Assembly (NCBI GenBank): GCA_903904515.1
Contig: CAIVCR010000023.1
Coordinates: 1-54,499 of the forward strand
DNA from: an uncultured Bacteroidia bacterium
GTDB lineage: Bacteria > Bacteroidota > Bacteroidia > Bacteroidales > Prolixibacteraceae
DNA length: 54,499 nt
Direction of reading: 5' to 3'
Shown here: positions 9,246-17,865 of the stretch, in pieces
How positions within the stretch are numbered: position 1 is the stretch's first letter
Layout of the letters: every line of letters starts with the position of its first letter
The notes under the pieces: generated by a model
The model's input: only the letters and a program-made list of their open reading frames with translations
What the model was told of the DNA's origin: nothing
The model's database searches: none
Made by a program: the position numbers and the translations under genes

Positions 9246-10709
9246 ATGGAGCACTATTTTAAGAAATACAGGGATGAAATTATTGGAGTAAACCAGACTT
9301 TTCAATCACCTTACGGAGAGAAAAAGATCGTTTATGCCGATTGGATCGCAAGTGGAAGACTTTACCGACCGATAGAAGAGCGGATCATAAACCAGTTTGG
9401 CCCTTTTGTGGGAAATACACACACTGAGACTTCTGAGACGGGTACACTTATGACTAAGGCGTACCATCTGGCACAGAAAAAGATCAAAGAGCATGTCAAC
9501 GCCGGACCTGGTGATGTGATTATAAACGCAGGTTCAGGAATGACCACCGTGATTAACAAATTTCAGCGAATATTGGGATTCAGGGCAATGCACAAGATCG
9601 ACAAACTTGATCGGTTGCCTGCGGAAGATCGTCCTGTGGTTTTCATCACCCATATGGAGCATCATTCAAACCACACCTCATGGCTCGAAACGATAGCCGA
9701 TATCGTACAACTTGCCCCCGACAGGGAGCTTCTTGCCGACCCTGAGCAATTGAAACTTGAGCTGGCAAAATACGGAGACCGGAAAATGAAGATTGGCTCA
9801 TTTACAGCCTGTTCAAATGTTACAGGAATCTCCACTCCCTATCATGAGATGGCACGGATCATGCATGAAAACGGAGGATTATGCTTTGTCGATTTTGCAG
9901 CCTCAGCTCCCTATGTGAAAATAGATATGCATCCTGAAGATCCCCTTCAGGCACTCGATGCTATCTTCTTTTCGCCGCATAAATTCCTGGGCGGTCCCGG
10001 AAGTTCTGGTGTTTTAGTCTTTAATTCGGCAATCTATAACAGCTCTGTCCCCGATAATCCGGGTGGTGGAACGGTCGACTGGACCAACCCCTGGGGGGAA
10101 TTCAAATATGTCGATGATATCGAAGCACGGGAGGATGGAGGAACTCCACCCTTTTTGCAAACGATCAGAACTGCCCTGTGTATTGAACTGAAGAACAGCA
10201 TGGGAATCGAAAACATCGCCCGGCGGGAAAAAGAACTCGTCCGAATTGCGTTCAGTGAACTGGAAAAAATTGATGAGCTTCATATTCTGGCAAACAACAT
10301 CCGTAACCGGTTGGGGATCATCTCTTTTTATATAGAACACCTCCATTTTAATCTGGCCGTTAAATTGCTTAACGACAAATTTGGAATTCAAGTGCGGGGT
10401 GGTTGCGCCTGCGCCGGAACATACGGACATTTTCTGCTTGATGTGAGCCATGACCAGTCACACAAAATAACCGAGCGGATAAATTTTGGCGATCTTTCAC
10501 AAAAGCCCGGGTGGATCAGGCTTTCACTCCATCCGACGATGACCGATGACGAACTCTATTTTATTCTCGACGGAATAAGACAGGTTCAGAAAAACCATGT
10601 GTTTTGGGGAAAAGATTATATCTATAACAATAAAACAAATGAATTCCGGCATCGCTGTGAACCTGAAGATAAAACTGTCCTGGTCAGTGATTGGTTTAAT
10701 TTAGAATAA
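9246..10709 (+). CDS. Class V aminotransferase / cysteine desulfurase-like PLP enzyme
   Basis: Cytoplasmic PLP enzyme of the aspartate aminotransferase fold, class V, 487 residues. Seen: the PLP lysine K246 in FFSPHKFLGG, the aspartate that pairs with the pyridine nitrogen in CFVDFAASAP (D216), a histidine cluster MEHHSN (137-142) and a C-terminal RGGCACAGTYG loop where cysteine desulfurases carry their catalytic cysteine. It is longer than SufS or NifS (about 400), with extra C-terminal sequence after that loop. Such long class V enzymes are annotated as selenocysteine lyase/cysteine desulfurase-like in Bacteroidota, but the substrate is unknown. No sulfur-assembly genes are nearby. Confidence 0.8.
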   Translation: MEHYFKKYRDEIIGVNQTFQSPYGEKKIVYADWIASGRLYRPIEERIINQFGPFVGNTHTETSETGTLMTKAYHLAQKKIKEHVNAGPGDVIINAGSGMTTVINKFQRILGFRAMHKIDKLDRLPAEDRPVVFITHMEHHSNHTSWLETIADIVQLAPDRELLADPEQLKLELAKYGDRKMKIGSFTACSNVTGISTPYHEMARIMHENGGLCFVDFAASAPYVKIDMHPEDPLQALDAIFFSPHKFLGGPGSSGVLVFNSAIYNSSVPDNPGGGTVDWTNPWGEFKYVDDIEAREDGGTPPFLQTIRTALCIELKNSMGIENIARREKELVRIAFSELEKIDELHILANNIRNRLGIISFYIEHLHFNLAVKLLNDKFGIQVRGGCACAGTYGHFLLDVSHDQSHKITERINFGDLSQKPGWIRLSLHPTMTDDELYFILDGIRQVQKNHVFWGKDYIYNNKTNEFRHRCEPEDKTVLVSDWFNLE

Positions 10710-10779
10710 CATCGACAAAATCCCCTGCCTGATAAATTATCTGATATAGACTGCTGATTAATTTTACTTGGATATTTTC

Positions 10780-12075
10780 ATGAAAAAAATATACAAAATC
10801 CTCCTTGCGATAATCTTTATAATCGGAATCCTGACTGAGGTTCAGGGGCAAAATATCATCCTGAAACAATCCCATCCAGGCGGGATCTATAAAGATGGGG
10901 ATAGAATCGTAATCACGATGATTCTCAAAGATCATGGCCGCGATTCGGTTGCTGTTAAAATCAGGAAGAACTACAATCCTGACGTTTCACGACGAATGGT
11001 GAAATATATGGGTACCCCAATTGTGATTTTTGATGAAAAATTCACTCACCCCTCATCCGGAATTATCGAGGCAAGTACAACCTCAGAGAGCGCTTCTACC
11101 GGATTTGTTGTGGCCCCGGAGAAATTTAAATCCGGAACAGCCTGCCCACCAGATTTTGATCAATTCTGGGATTCAGAGCGAAAAATGTTGCATGATTTAC
11201 CCCTTGAGGCAAAGACGATTTCAAAAAAGGTGAGTGTGAATGGCTATAGTTGTGTCGATCTGGAGTTAAATTGCACAGGTCCAAAACCGGCCAGGGGTTA
11301 TTTTGCCAAACCTGAATCAGCCAGCCTCAAATCTTTGCCCATTGTTTTATCCGTTCATGCCGCAGGGGTAAAAGGATCGTGGTGCCGATCGGAACCGGAA
11401 TTGGCACTCTATTATGCACAAATGGGAAAAGGAGCATTGTGTTTTGATCTGAATGCACACGGTATGCTTAACGGACAGCCCGAGGAATACTATATAGGAT
11501 TGGAAAAAGGAGAGCTGAAAGACTATTATTTCCAGGGGATGGAGAACCGAAATGACTTTTACTTTCGGGGAATGTATCTGCGGCTGATGCGGGCAATCGA
11601 CTTCCTGACGAGTCAACCGGAATGGGATGGCAAACGAATTCTGGTAATCGGTGAAAGTCAGGGCGGTGGCCAGGCATTGGCAGCAGCAGGCCTTGACCAG
11701 CGGGTTGGTGCAGTTGTCGCTACGGTCCCTGCGATGTGTGACTGGGGTGGCGGAATTGCAGGATTCAAAGGGGGGTGGCCGCAACCCTTGGACCATAAAG
11801 GGGACATGGAAAAACAGTTGGCAACGCTCCCCTATTTTGACAATGCTCACCTCCTGAAAAGATCCAGGGCAACTATTTTAGTTGAGATAGGGTTGATTGA
11901 CAATACATGTCCGTCCACTTCAATTTATGCAGCTGTCAATCAGGCGAAAGGGAAAAAGACCATTCTGGCTGTCCCTTATCGCCCCCATTATGCCCCTTCC
12001 GGTGATTTATTAAAAAATTGGGAGACTGGTATTTATAAGCAAAAAGAGAAGTTTATTAAAAACTACCTGAAGTAA
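10780..12075 (+). CDS. Exported acetylxylan esterase-like protein, carbohydrate esterase family 7
   Basis: Alpha/beta-hydrolase of the CE7 (acetylxylan esterase/cephalosporin C deacetylase) family, 431 residues from the ATG at 10780; the upstream in-frame TTG at 10768 would spoil the signal peptide MKKIYKILLAIIFIIG. An N-terminal region of about 110 residues precedes the esterase domain (CPPDFDQFWD onward). The nucleophile is S293 in IGESQGGGQAL, with acid and base candidates D374 (GLIDNTCP) and H403 (YRPHYAP). The block NDFYFRGMYLRLMRAIDFL is typical of CE7. It probably removes acetyl groups from sugars in the periplasm. It converges on the Gfo/Idh gene across a hairpin at 12128-12159. Confidence 0.85.
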   Translation: MKKIYKILLAIIFIIGILTEVQGQNIILKQSHPGGIYKDGDRIVITMILKDHGRDSVAVKIRKNYNPDVSRRMVKYMGTPIVIFDEKFTHPSSGIIEASTTSESASTGFVVAPEKFKSGTACPPDFDQFWDSERKMLHDLPLEAKTISKKVSVNGYSCVDLELNCTGPKPARGYFAKPESASLKSLPIVLSVHAAGVKGSWCRSEPELALYYAQMGKGALCFDLNAHGMLNGQPEEYYIGLEKGELKDYYFQGMENRNDFYFRGMYLRLMRAIDFLTSQPEWDGKRILVIGESQGGGQALAAAGLDQRVGAVVATVPAMCDWGGGIAGFKGGWPQPLDHKGDMEKQLATLPYFDNAHLLKRSRATILVEIGLIDNTCPSTSIYAAVNQAKGKKTILAVPYRPHYAPSGDLLKNWETGIYKQKEKFIKNYLK

Positions 12076-12127
12076 TAACCGAATTTTTCAATCGGAAAGA
12101 CCAAACATCTTCCCGCATCGTCAATCA

Positions 12128-12159
12128 AATAGCTCCTTTTTTTTAGTTCGGAGCTATTT
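12128..12159. terminator. Hairpin between convergent genes
   Basis: Arms AAATAGCTCC (12128-12137) and GGAGCTATTT (12150-12159) form a 10-bp stem with a T-rich loop, placed between the convergent CE7 and Gfo/Idh genes. It probably ends transcription in both directions, although neither side carries a clear T-run outside the stem. Confidence 0.6.
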
Positions 12160-12180
12160 AACATCTGCATTTGATTAAAT

Positions 12181-13593
12181 TTAGTTACCCCCTTTCGCAA
12201 ACTTTAGTGCGGAGGTCGTCGTATAATACTTGGTAATCATATTGGGAACCTCCCACTCCGGAAGCTTCCCTGCCTTCAGGTATTCAAGATATCTCATAGT
12301 CACCTGGGCAAAATGGGCTTCATGTCCGACTATCAAGCTATTAGGAATAACCACTTTCCAGCTTCTCTCTCCTACTTTCTCAATGGCCAAACCTTCCTGG
12401 GGAAGTGTTTTAATCACACTGGTAAGATGATCAGCAAACAACCTGGAATCTACACTCTTATTTATGGTGATGTAAAGGGTCGGATCATTTTTCTCCTCTT
12501 TCCCCTGGCGAATTTCCAGGGTCGAAAGGGAACCGCGCATAATCGAATAATGGGTATCTCCTTCACCTTCCGGCGCTTTATAATTCCAGACAGCCGTAAC
12601 TTTTGCCACTGCTCCTTTGAGTTTATAGACTATTTCGCCGTTTGCAAAAACATTCAATTGTCCATCCTTTACTGCCGCGGAAAGGTATTCCGGGAAAGAA
12701 TCCAAATGGGTAACCTCCTTAAATTCTTCTTTGGTGAAAAGGGTTGGCCACCGTTTTGCGGTAAGAATCTGAATATCATTTTTCTGAAGGATCTGTTCGG
12801 GGAAGCATTCCCACTGAACCAGATCCACCAGGTGTGTGGTCACATCAACGATCCCCTCACCCTGCTGGTTTACATCAAAAAACCATGCCGGACGGACCAA
12901 CACATTACCCGATACATTTTTATAAAAATAATGGACACTGGTCATCTCAATGGCCGGCTTTTCAGACGTGCCCCGTTCGAGATTCCCAAATACCTGAGGA
13001 TCCATCGAGAGTTCGCGCTGAAGCATCGTTGTTACAGAAAACCGTTCTGTCATGATATCATAGAGCAATACCCCATTCTTCTGAGCAATTTTGAATGCGT
13101 CTTCCAGAAGAGGGAATTGCTCTGCCGTAATTACCATTGGTTTGTCTGCCAGAACATTAAACCCTGCCTCAACTGACTTCCTGATATAATCGCTTTTAAT
13201 CCTGTTATTACCCGAGACTACGACCACATTGCCCTTCTTTTCAGAAAGCATTTTTTCGAGATAATCGCTTCCGCGATAAACTTTCTCAAACCAGGCTGTC
13301 TTGTTTTCAGCTCTGGTGTTATATCCCAGAATTCTTTTCACATGTTCATCAACATCTTTTCCAGCAGGTGAATAGACAAAGACTTCGGGATTTATCTGAT
13401 CATACATATTCTTTTGAACCAGTGCTGCATGAAAATGGCCCGGATCGAGCGTGATAAGTTTCACCTCCCCTTTTGCTCCTGTAAACCGGGTAGCTGTAAA
13501 ACCATCTTTTTTATTGCCTTTCCCATTATCTGCGCAGGAATTAAGGACAACAATTAATATAAGCGTCATAATTGGCAGAATTGATCTTCTCAT
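12181..13593 (-). CDS. Gfo/Idh/MocA-family oxidoreductase, lipoprotein
   Basis: Predicted lipoprotein (lipobox VVLNSC, C20) of 470 residues with an N-terminal Rossmann-like half (VKLITLDPGHFHAALV) and a C-terminal putative-oxidoreductase domain. The usual GxGxxG is replaced by LDPGHFH, while the downstream motif survives as NVLADKPMVI, in place of EKP. This variant occurs in Bacteroidota beside glycosidases. The presumed role is NAD-dependent oxidation or isomerisation of a sugar or glycoside outside the cytoplasm; how a lipoprotein keeps its cofactor is an open question. It starts at the TAATG overlap with the DUF6807 gene, so the two are probably translationally coupled. Last gene of the island. 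Confidence 0.8.
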   Translation of the reverse strand: MRRSILPIMTLILIVVLNSCADNGKGNKKDGFTATRFTGAKGEVKLITLDPGHFHAALVQKNMYDQINPEVFVYSPAGKDVDEHVKRILGYNTRAENKTAWFEKVYRGSDYLEKMLSEKKGNVVVVSGNNRIKSDYIRKSVEAGFNVLADKPMVITAEQFPLLEDAFKIAQKNGVLLYDIMTERFSVTTMLQRELSMDPQVFGNLERGTSEKPAIEMTSVHYFYKNVSGNVLVRPAWFFDVNQQGEGIVDVTTHLVDLVQWECFPEQILQKNDIQILTAKRWPTLFTKEEFKEVTHLDSFPEYLSAAVKDGQLNVFANGEIVYKLKGAVAKVTAVWNYKAPEGEGDTHYSIMRGSLSTLEIRQGKEEKNDPTLYITINKSVDSRLFADHLTSVIKTLPQEGLAIEKVGERSWKVVIPNSLIVGHEAHFAQVTMRYLEYLKAGKLPEWEVPNMITKYYTTTSALKFAKGGN

Positions 13594-14495
13594 TAGTTTT
13601 GTTTTTTATATATCTCAAACAGCTCTTTAATTTTTGCCTCTTTAGCGCTTCCTCCATGAACAATAACGCGGTACTTCAGCTTCAGAGTTTCCCCTTTTGT
13701 GAAAAATGTCTCCACACCGTTTTCCGGCCAAAACATTGGTGTTGGTGAGATAAATCCGTAATCGCGGGTAAACCAGGGTGATGGGTATCCCCGATTGGAG
13801 GGATGCTGAAAGATGGCTAATCCTTCGGTAAAATCACCCCGTCTGCCATAATAATCAATCCAGGGAGAAGCCTTTCCAAAGGTCTCCTTTTCCCCTTTGG
13901 CACCTTCGGCATTAACCATAGTCCCACCGTTTTTGACCGAAAGGTCTGCAGCCATTCTGGCGCTAAACAAGGAGTGGTTCGTTTTAAAAATTGAAACATC
14001 CATTAGCATAACCATAGAGATCTCTTCATCAATCTGGTTTACTGTTGCCGATGGAGCTGTGATGGTAATTAGTCGATTGTCTTTTATCGGAGACAACGCA
14101 CCGGGCCTTATCCAGATGCACTCATCTTTTATGACCACCGTATCTCCCCCTTCCTTAAGAATCTCAGCATTGACAGAGATGATCCGACCACGATCGGGTC
14201 CCTCCTGCCAGTAATTCCCTCCATTCAGAAGATCACACCCAAAAAAAAGGGAGCTATGATGAGGGTATTCACCATTTCGCATCGAGGTAACCGAACCTCC
14301 TGACAGGGGACCGTTTACCGGATAGAAAAACGGATACTTCTCATCGGAGGAGAAAATGTAGCTCGTGAAAAAATTCCCGTTGATGGTTACATTAATTTTC
14401 GAACCGATTTTTACAGCATTAATCATCGCCGCCCGGGAGTTAGAAAATACAACCGTCAGGGCAACAAGAATTGCTATTGATTTTAATTTGTTCAT
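13593..14495 (-). CDS. Exported DUF6807 (PmoA-like) protein
   Basis: 300 residues from the ATG at 14495, which gives a signal peptide (MNKLKSIAILVALTVVFSNSRA); the longer frame to 14528 starts at a TTG inside a hairpin and is unlikely. Blocks such as NGEYPHHSSLFFGCD and the ending PTPMFWPENGVETF resemble the PmoA/DUF6807 family, which has no firmly established biochemistry but recurs with Gfo/Idh oxidoreductases and sugar isomerases in Bacteroidota. Its stop overlaps the start of the next Gfo/Idh gene by one base (TAATG). It could bind or process the oxidised sugar made by its neighbours, which is inference. Confidence 0.7.
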   Translation of the reverse strand: MNKLKSIAILVALTVVFSNSRAAMINAVKIGSKINVTINGNFFTSYIFSSDEKYPFFYPVNGPLSGGSVTSMRNGEYPHHSSLFFGCDLLNGGNYWQEGPDRGRIISVNAEILKEGGDTVVIKDECIWIRPGALSPIKDNRLITITAPSATVNQIDEEISMVMLMDVSIFKTNHSLFSARMAADLSVKNGGTMVNAEGAKGEKETFGKASPWIDYYGRRGDFTEGLAIFQHPSNRGYPSPWFTRDYGFISPTPMFWPENGVETFFTKGETLKLKYRVIVHGGSAKEAKIKELFEIYKKQN

Positions 14496-14513
14496 ATCTG
14501 AATTTTTCATTTC

Positions 14514-14578
14514 ACCACATAGGCACAATAGAACACATTAGAACTACGAACCTATTGTGTTCTATGTGCCTAATGTGG
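14514..14578. repeat. Intergenic hairpin built from degenerate repeats
   Basis: An imperfect inverted repeat with arms of about 27 bases (outer arms CCACATAGGCACA and TGTGCCTAATGTGG). It fills the gap between the Tat-exported oxidoreductase and the DUF6807 gene. It belongs to the same kind of intergenic hairpin as 47137-47224 and 53161-53242. Possibly an mRNA processing or attenuation element inside the operon. Confidence 0.6.
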
Positions 14579-15961
14579 TTAATTTATTTTTATAAAACTT
14601 GTCCCATACGGATATCGTTGTGAACGCGACAACATTATATTGGCTTCAGCGTCATTTACAAACTGCTCTGTTAGGGGATTCCACTCCAACTTGCGTCCCA
14701 ATTTCATCGAAATATGGGTAATCAGACAGATTGAACAAGCCCGATGACCAATCTCCACAGGCGAGATGGGCGTTTTCCTGGTTTTGATGCAGTCGAGCCA
14801 GTTCCCATGTTGGTTATCGATTTTATATAAGTGGATCTCATTTTCACCGATTACCGAATTAAGAATTTTCGGATCACTCGCATCGAGCGCTTTGCTGCTT
14901 TTACTTTTTGAAACCGGATCGCTCGCAGTTGCGGAATAATCCCCCCGGGTAACGAAGATCCATCCTTCACTCCCCTCGTACCTGATTCCGTTTGGATACC
15001 CGCCACTTGTTAGCATGGTAATTCCATTTTGATATTCGGCAACCGCGATAAAATCACCATGAACATCCCAGAGTCCCGATTTGGGAAACTGAGCCATAGC
15101 ATTAATTGACAATGGTCCTGTATATTCGGTGTCCATACCCCAGGCGGCAGAATCGAAATGGTGTTGCCCCCAACCGGTGATCATGCCGGCGCCAAACTGT
15201 TCACACCGAAGCCATCCCGGGCGGTCGGTCAGGCTATTTTGCGGATGAACGCGCATTTCGGTATAATATACCTCGGAAGTAGAACCCAGCCACATGTCGT
15301 AATTCAGATTTTTTGGAACCGGCATCTGTGGTACCTCGGGACCCGATGGGTCGCCGGGTAAACCAATTTTCACGGTATGAAGTTTTCCAATCCTCCCATT
15401 GCGAACCAACTCTGCGGCAAGACGGAATTGAGGCATTGCCCGTTGCTGCGTTCCCATTTGCAGGATTGTCCCTTTACGTTTAACAGTATCTGCGAGCAAG
15501 CGTCCTTCAGCGATCGTCAGTGAGGTAGGCTTCTGGAGATAAACATCTTTCCCGGCAAGGGTAGCCTCAATGGCGGGCTGTGCATGCCAGTGATCAGGAG
15601 TCGAAATCATGACAGCATCAATATCCTTTCGAAGCAGCATCTCACGGTAATCGCCATAGGTTTTCACCTCAACGGAGGTTTTACTTCCGGATTGTTTGGA
15701 GTAGAAATCCTCGATGAATTGTTTCCCTTTCAATACCCGGTTCGAATCAAGATCAGCAACTGCAATAATGCGTGCTTCATCAAAGCGGAGAGTCTCGGCC
15801 AAATCATGGGTCATTGCTATTCGGCCAAAGCCGATCTGAGCCACATTGATTTTATTACTCGGAGCATTTTTCCCAAAAACTGTCGATGGCACTATTGCAG
15901 GCATCAGAATTGTACCGGCTGCCGCGGTGGTGGTATTCTTCAGGAAAGATCTGCGTTCCAT
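14579..15961 (-). CDS. Tat-exported Gfo/Idh/MocA-family oxidoreductase
   Basis: 460 residues. The N-terminus is a twin-arginine signal (RRSFLK at 3-8, then an alanine-rich core), so the protein is exported folded with its NAD(P) bound. The Rossmann motif is NVAQIGFGRIAMTH, and the active-site region has DVYLQKPTSLTIAEG in place of EKP. GTQQR and WGQHHFDSAAWGMD fit the C-terminal half of this family. Relatives include oxidoreductases and the NAD-dependent GH109 glycosidases; the sequence alone does not decide between them. With the lipoprotein Gfo/Idh and DUF6807 proteins it suggests an oxidative step in periplasmic sugar breakdown. Confidence 0.88.
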   Translation of the reverse strand: MERRSFLKNTTTAAAGTILMPAIVPSTVFGKNAPSNKINVAQIGFGRIAMTHDLAETLRFDEARIIAVADLDSNRVLKGKQFIEDFYSKQSGSKTSVEVKTYGDYREMLLRKDIDAVMISTPDHWHAQPAIEATLAGKDVYLQKPTSLTIAEGRLLADTVKRKGTILQMGTQQRAMPQFRLAAELVRNGRIGKLHTVKIGLPGDPSGPEVPQMPVPKNLNYDMWLGSTSEVYYTEMRVHPQNSLTDRPGWLRCEQFGAGMITGWGQHHFDSAAWGMDTEYTGPLSINAMAQFPKSGLWDVHGDFIAVAEYQNGITMLTSGGYPNGIRYEGSEGWIFVTRGDYSATASDPVSKSKSSKALDASDPKILNSVIGENEIHLYKIDNQHGNWLDCIKTRKTPISPVEIGHRACSICLITHISMKLGRKLEWNPLTEQFVNDAEANIMLSRSQRYPYGTSFIKIN

Positions 15962-16014
15962 TAGTTGTCTGTTTTAAATGTATATTATCAGATAATGACT
16001 TGCATTATAGATAT

Positions 16015-17865
16015 TTAATTGATTCTTTTTTCCAGCTCCTTCAGCGGGACTGTAATAATTCGCCCAATCGGTTTCCCATCCCGGTAAGTGGTAACCCTGA
16101 AAGTATCAGCATCTTTTGGTATTGAGAGCTTTTCTCCTTTTTTGCAGACTGTACTGTGATGATCAGGATAGGTATTATCGAATGTGTAAAAGATCTCCAT
16201 CGCTTCAATTTCTGTATCAACCTGTATTAAAAGATTCCCCTTTTCATCTTTTGACGGAGTGATCACTGCATCATAAAAACTCCGGGCGTAATTGATATCA
16301 CCATTGGTAAGAAGGTTCAAGCGGGATTCGGTGCGGCGAATAAAGTCGTTCCAGTTTTTTCCTTGACGGGGAGTCCAAAGAACTTCTGCCAGGGCAAAAG
16401 AGCGCGGCCAGAACATGTACTCTGCATGCCGGAATGTCGGGACGCTCTCCGACCATAAATTCCCTTGTCCCCCAAGAATAAAAGTGGAATCAATCCCTGC
16501 AGGGACAGGTTCAAAATTATAAACGGTATTCAGGCGCAACATGCTGTAGGTTGGTGGTTCGATGGATGGATCACCCTGGTAGAGGTCAAGATAGGCAAAT
16601 GTATTAGGACTCATAACCACATGATGGTTGGCTTTTGCGGCAGCAATGCCACCCTCCATTCCACGCCAGCTCATCACTGAAGCATTGGGGGCCAGACCCC
16701 CTTCGAGGATTTCATCCCAACCCATGAGTTTTTTCCCCTTTTGCTGAAGTATTTTCTCAAGGCGTTTGATGAAATAACTCTGCAGTTCATTCTCATCTTT
16801 TAACCCATTATCTTTGATCCGTTTCTGGCAATCATCGCACTTTTTCCAGAACCCCTTATAACATTCGTCACCGCCAATATGGATATATTCAAACGGAAAT
16901 AGTTCAGCTATTTCCGTAAAAACAGTATCTAGAAATTCAAACGTAGATTCCCTTCCTGCACACAGTGAATTGTCATCAATTGTATAAAATTTGGAGCCTG
17001 GATTTACCTTGTAAGGCAATTTGGTGGACGAAAGATTCTGATATGCAGCAATTGCAGCAAGGCTATGGCCTGGAACATCTATTTCAGGTAAAATATCGAC
17101 ATGTCGTTTAGAAGCATAAGCGACAAGGTCCCTGATCTGATCCTGGGTGTAAAATCCTCCATAAGTTGCAGCTTCACCTTCCTGAGGTGGTTCGCGGTCC
17201 CACCATAATCCGGTGCGGGGAACTCTCCATGCCCCAATTTTTGTCAGTTCGGGTAACTTTTTTATCTCAACGCGCCACCCCTGATCGTCTGACAGATGGA
17301 GGTGAAGCAGGTTGAACTTATAGGTGACCATCTGATCGATAAGCTGTTTAACTTCATCGATTGTAAAGAAATGACGGCTTACATCAAGAAGCAACCCTCT
17401 CCAGGCAAAACGGGGTTCATCCTGAATTTCAAGTGCCTGAATTTTGGAATCTCCCTTAAGCGGAATCAGTTGCAACAGACTTTGTACACCATAAAAAATT
17501 CCCTGTGAGGTGGTCCCCCTGACCGAAATTGCTGATGATGTTACACTTAAAAGATATCCTTCCTTCGCCGTATTTGCTTTCCCATCAAGTATTAAATTGA
17601 TTGACTGAATATTGGGCTGAGTTCCATTATAGTTCTTTACAGTCAGTTTTAGTTTATTCAACGACACCATGGTTGTTGAAGTATAATCCGCAAGAAATTT
17701 AAGCTGCGGATCGTTGTATGAAATAACGGTTTGCCCAGTGAGGGCAAAATTTCCTTTCCTGATTATTATTTCTTTCGGTTGCGGGATAATATTGATGTTT
17801 TGTGCATTCGATAGAAATGCAAAGAAGAGTACAATTAAGGTAGCAGAAATTCTTTTAATTTTCAT
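16015..17865 (-). CDS. Exported beta-N-acetylhexosaminidase, glycoside hydrolase family 20
   Basis: 616 residues with signal peptide MKIKRISATLIVLFFAFLSNAQ, a GH20b-type N-terminal domain (about 25-145) and a TIM barrel starting FAWRGLLLDVSRHFF. The catalytic pair is D333-E334 in HIGGDECYKG, as expected for substrate-assisted catalysis; LHLHLSDDQGWR and EIDVPGHSLAA are also family hallmarks. The C-terminus adds a beta-sandwich segment (FDNTYPDHHSTV onward) typical of Bacteroidota chitobiase-like enzymes. It should remove terminal GlcNAc or GalNAc. Its start overlaps the stop of the upstream gene (ATGA), which indicates translational coupling. Confidence 0.95.
   Translation of the reverse strand: MKIKRISATLIVLFFAFLSNAQNINIIPQPKEIIIRKGNFALTGQTVISYNDPQLKFLADYTSTTMVSLNKLKLTVKNYNGTQPNIQSINLILDGKANTAKEGYLLSVTSSAISVRGTTSQGIFYGVQSLLQLIPLKGDSKIQALEIQDEPRFAWRGLLLDVSRHFFTIDEVKQLIDQMVTYKFNLLHLHLSDDQGWRVEIKKLPELTKIGAWRVPRTGLWWDREPPQEGEAATYGGFYTQDQIRDLVAYASKRHVDILPEIDVPGHSLAAIAAYQNLSSTKLPYKVNPGSKFYTIDDNSLCAGRESTFEFLDTVFTEIAELFPFEYIHIGGDECYKGFWKKCDDCQKRIKDNGLKDENELQSYFIKRLEKILQQKGKKLMGWDEILEGGLAPNASVMSWRGMEGGIAAAKANHHVVMSPNTFAYLDLYQGDPSIEPPTYSMLRLNTVYNFEPVPAGIDSTFILGGQGNLWSESVPTFRHAEYMFWPRSFALAEVLWTPRQGKNWNDFIRRTESRLNLLTNGDINYARSFYDAVITPSKDEKGNLLIQVDTEIEAMEIFYTFDNTYPDHHSTVCKKGEKLSIPKDADTFRVTTYRDGKPIGRIITVPLKELEKRIN

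Noticed and set aside
12313-13176. 287-codon plus-strand frame opposite the Gfo/Idh lipoprotein gene
   Set aside because: Its translation has no recognisable domain and lies wholly antisense to a gene with clear family motifs.
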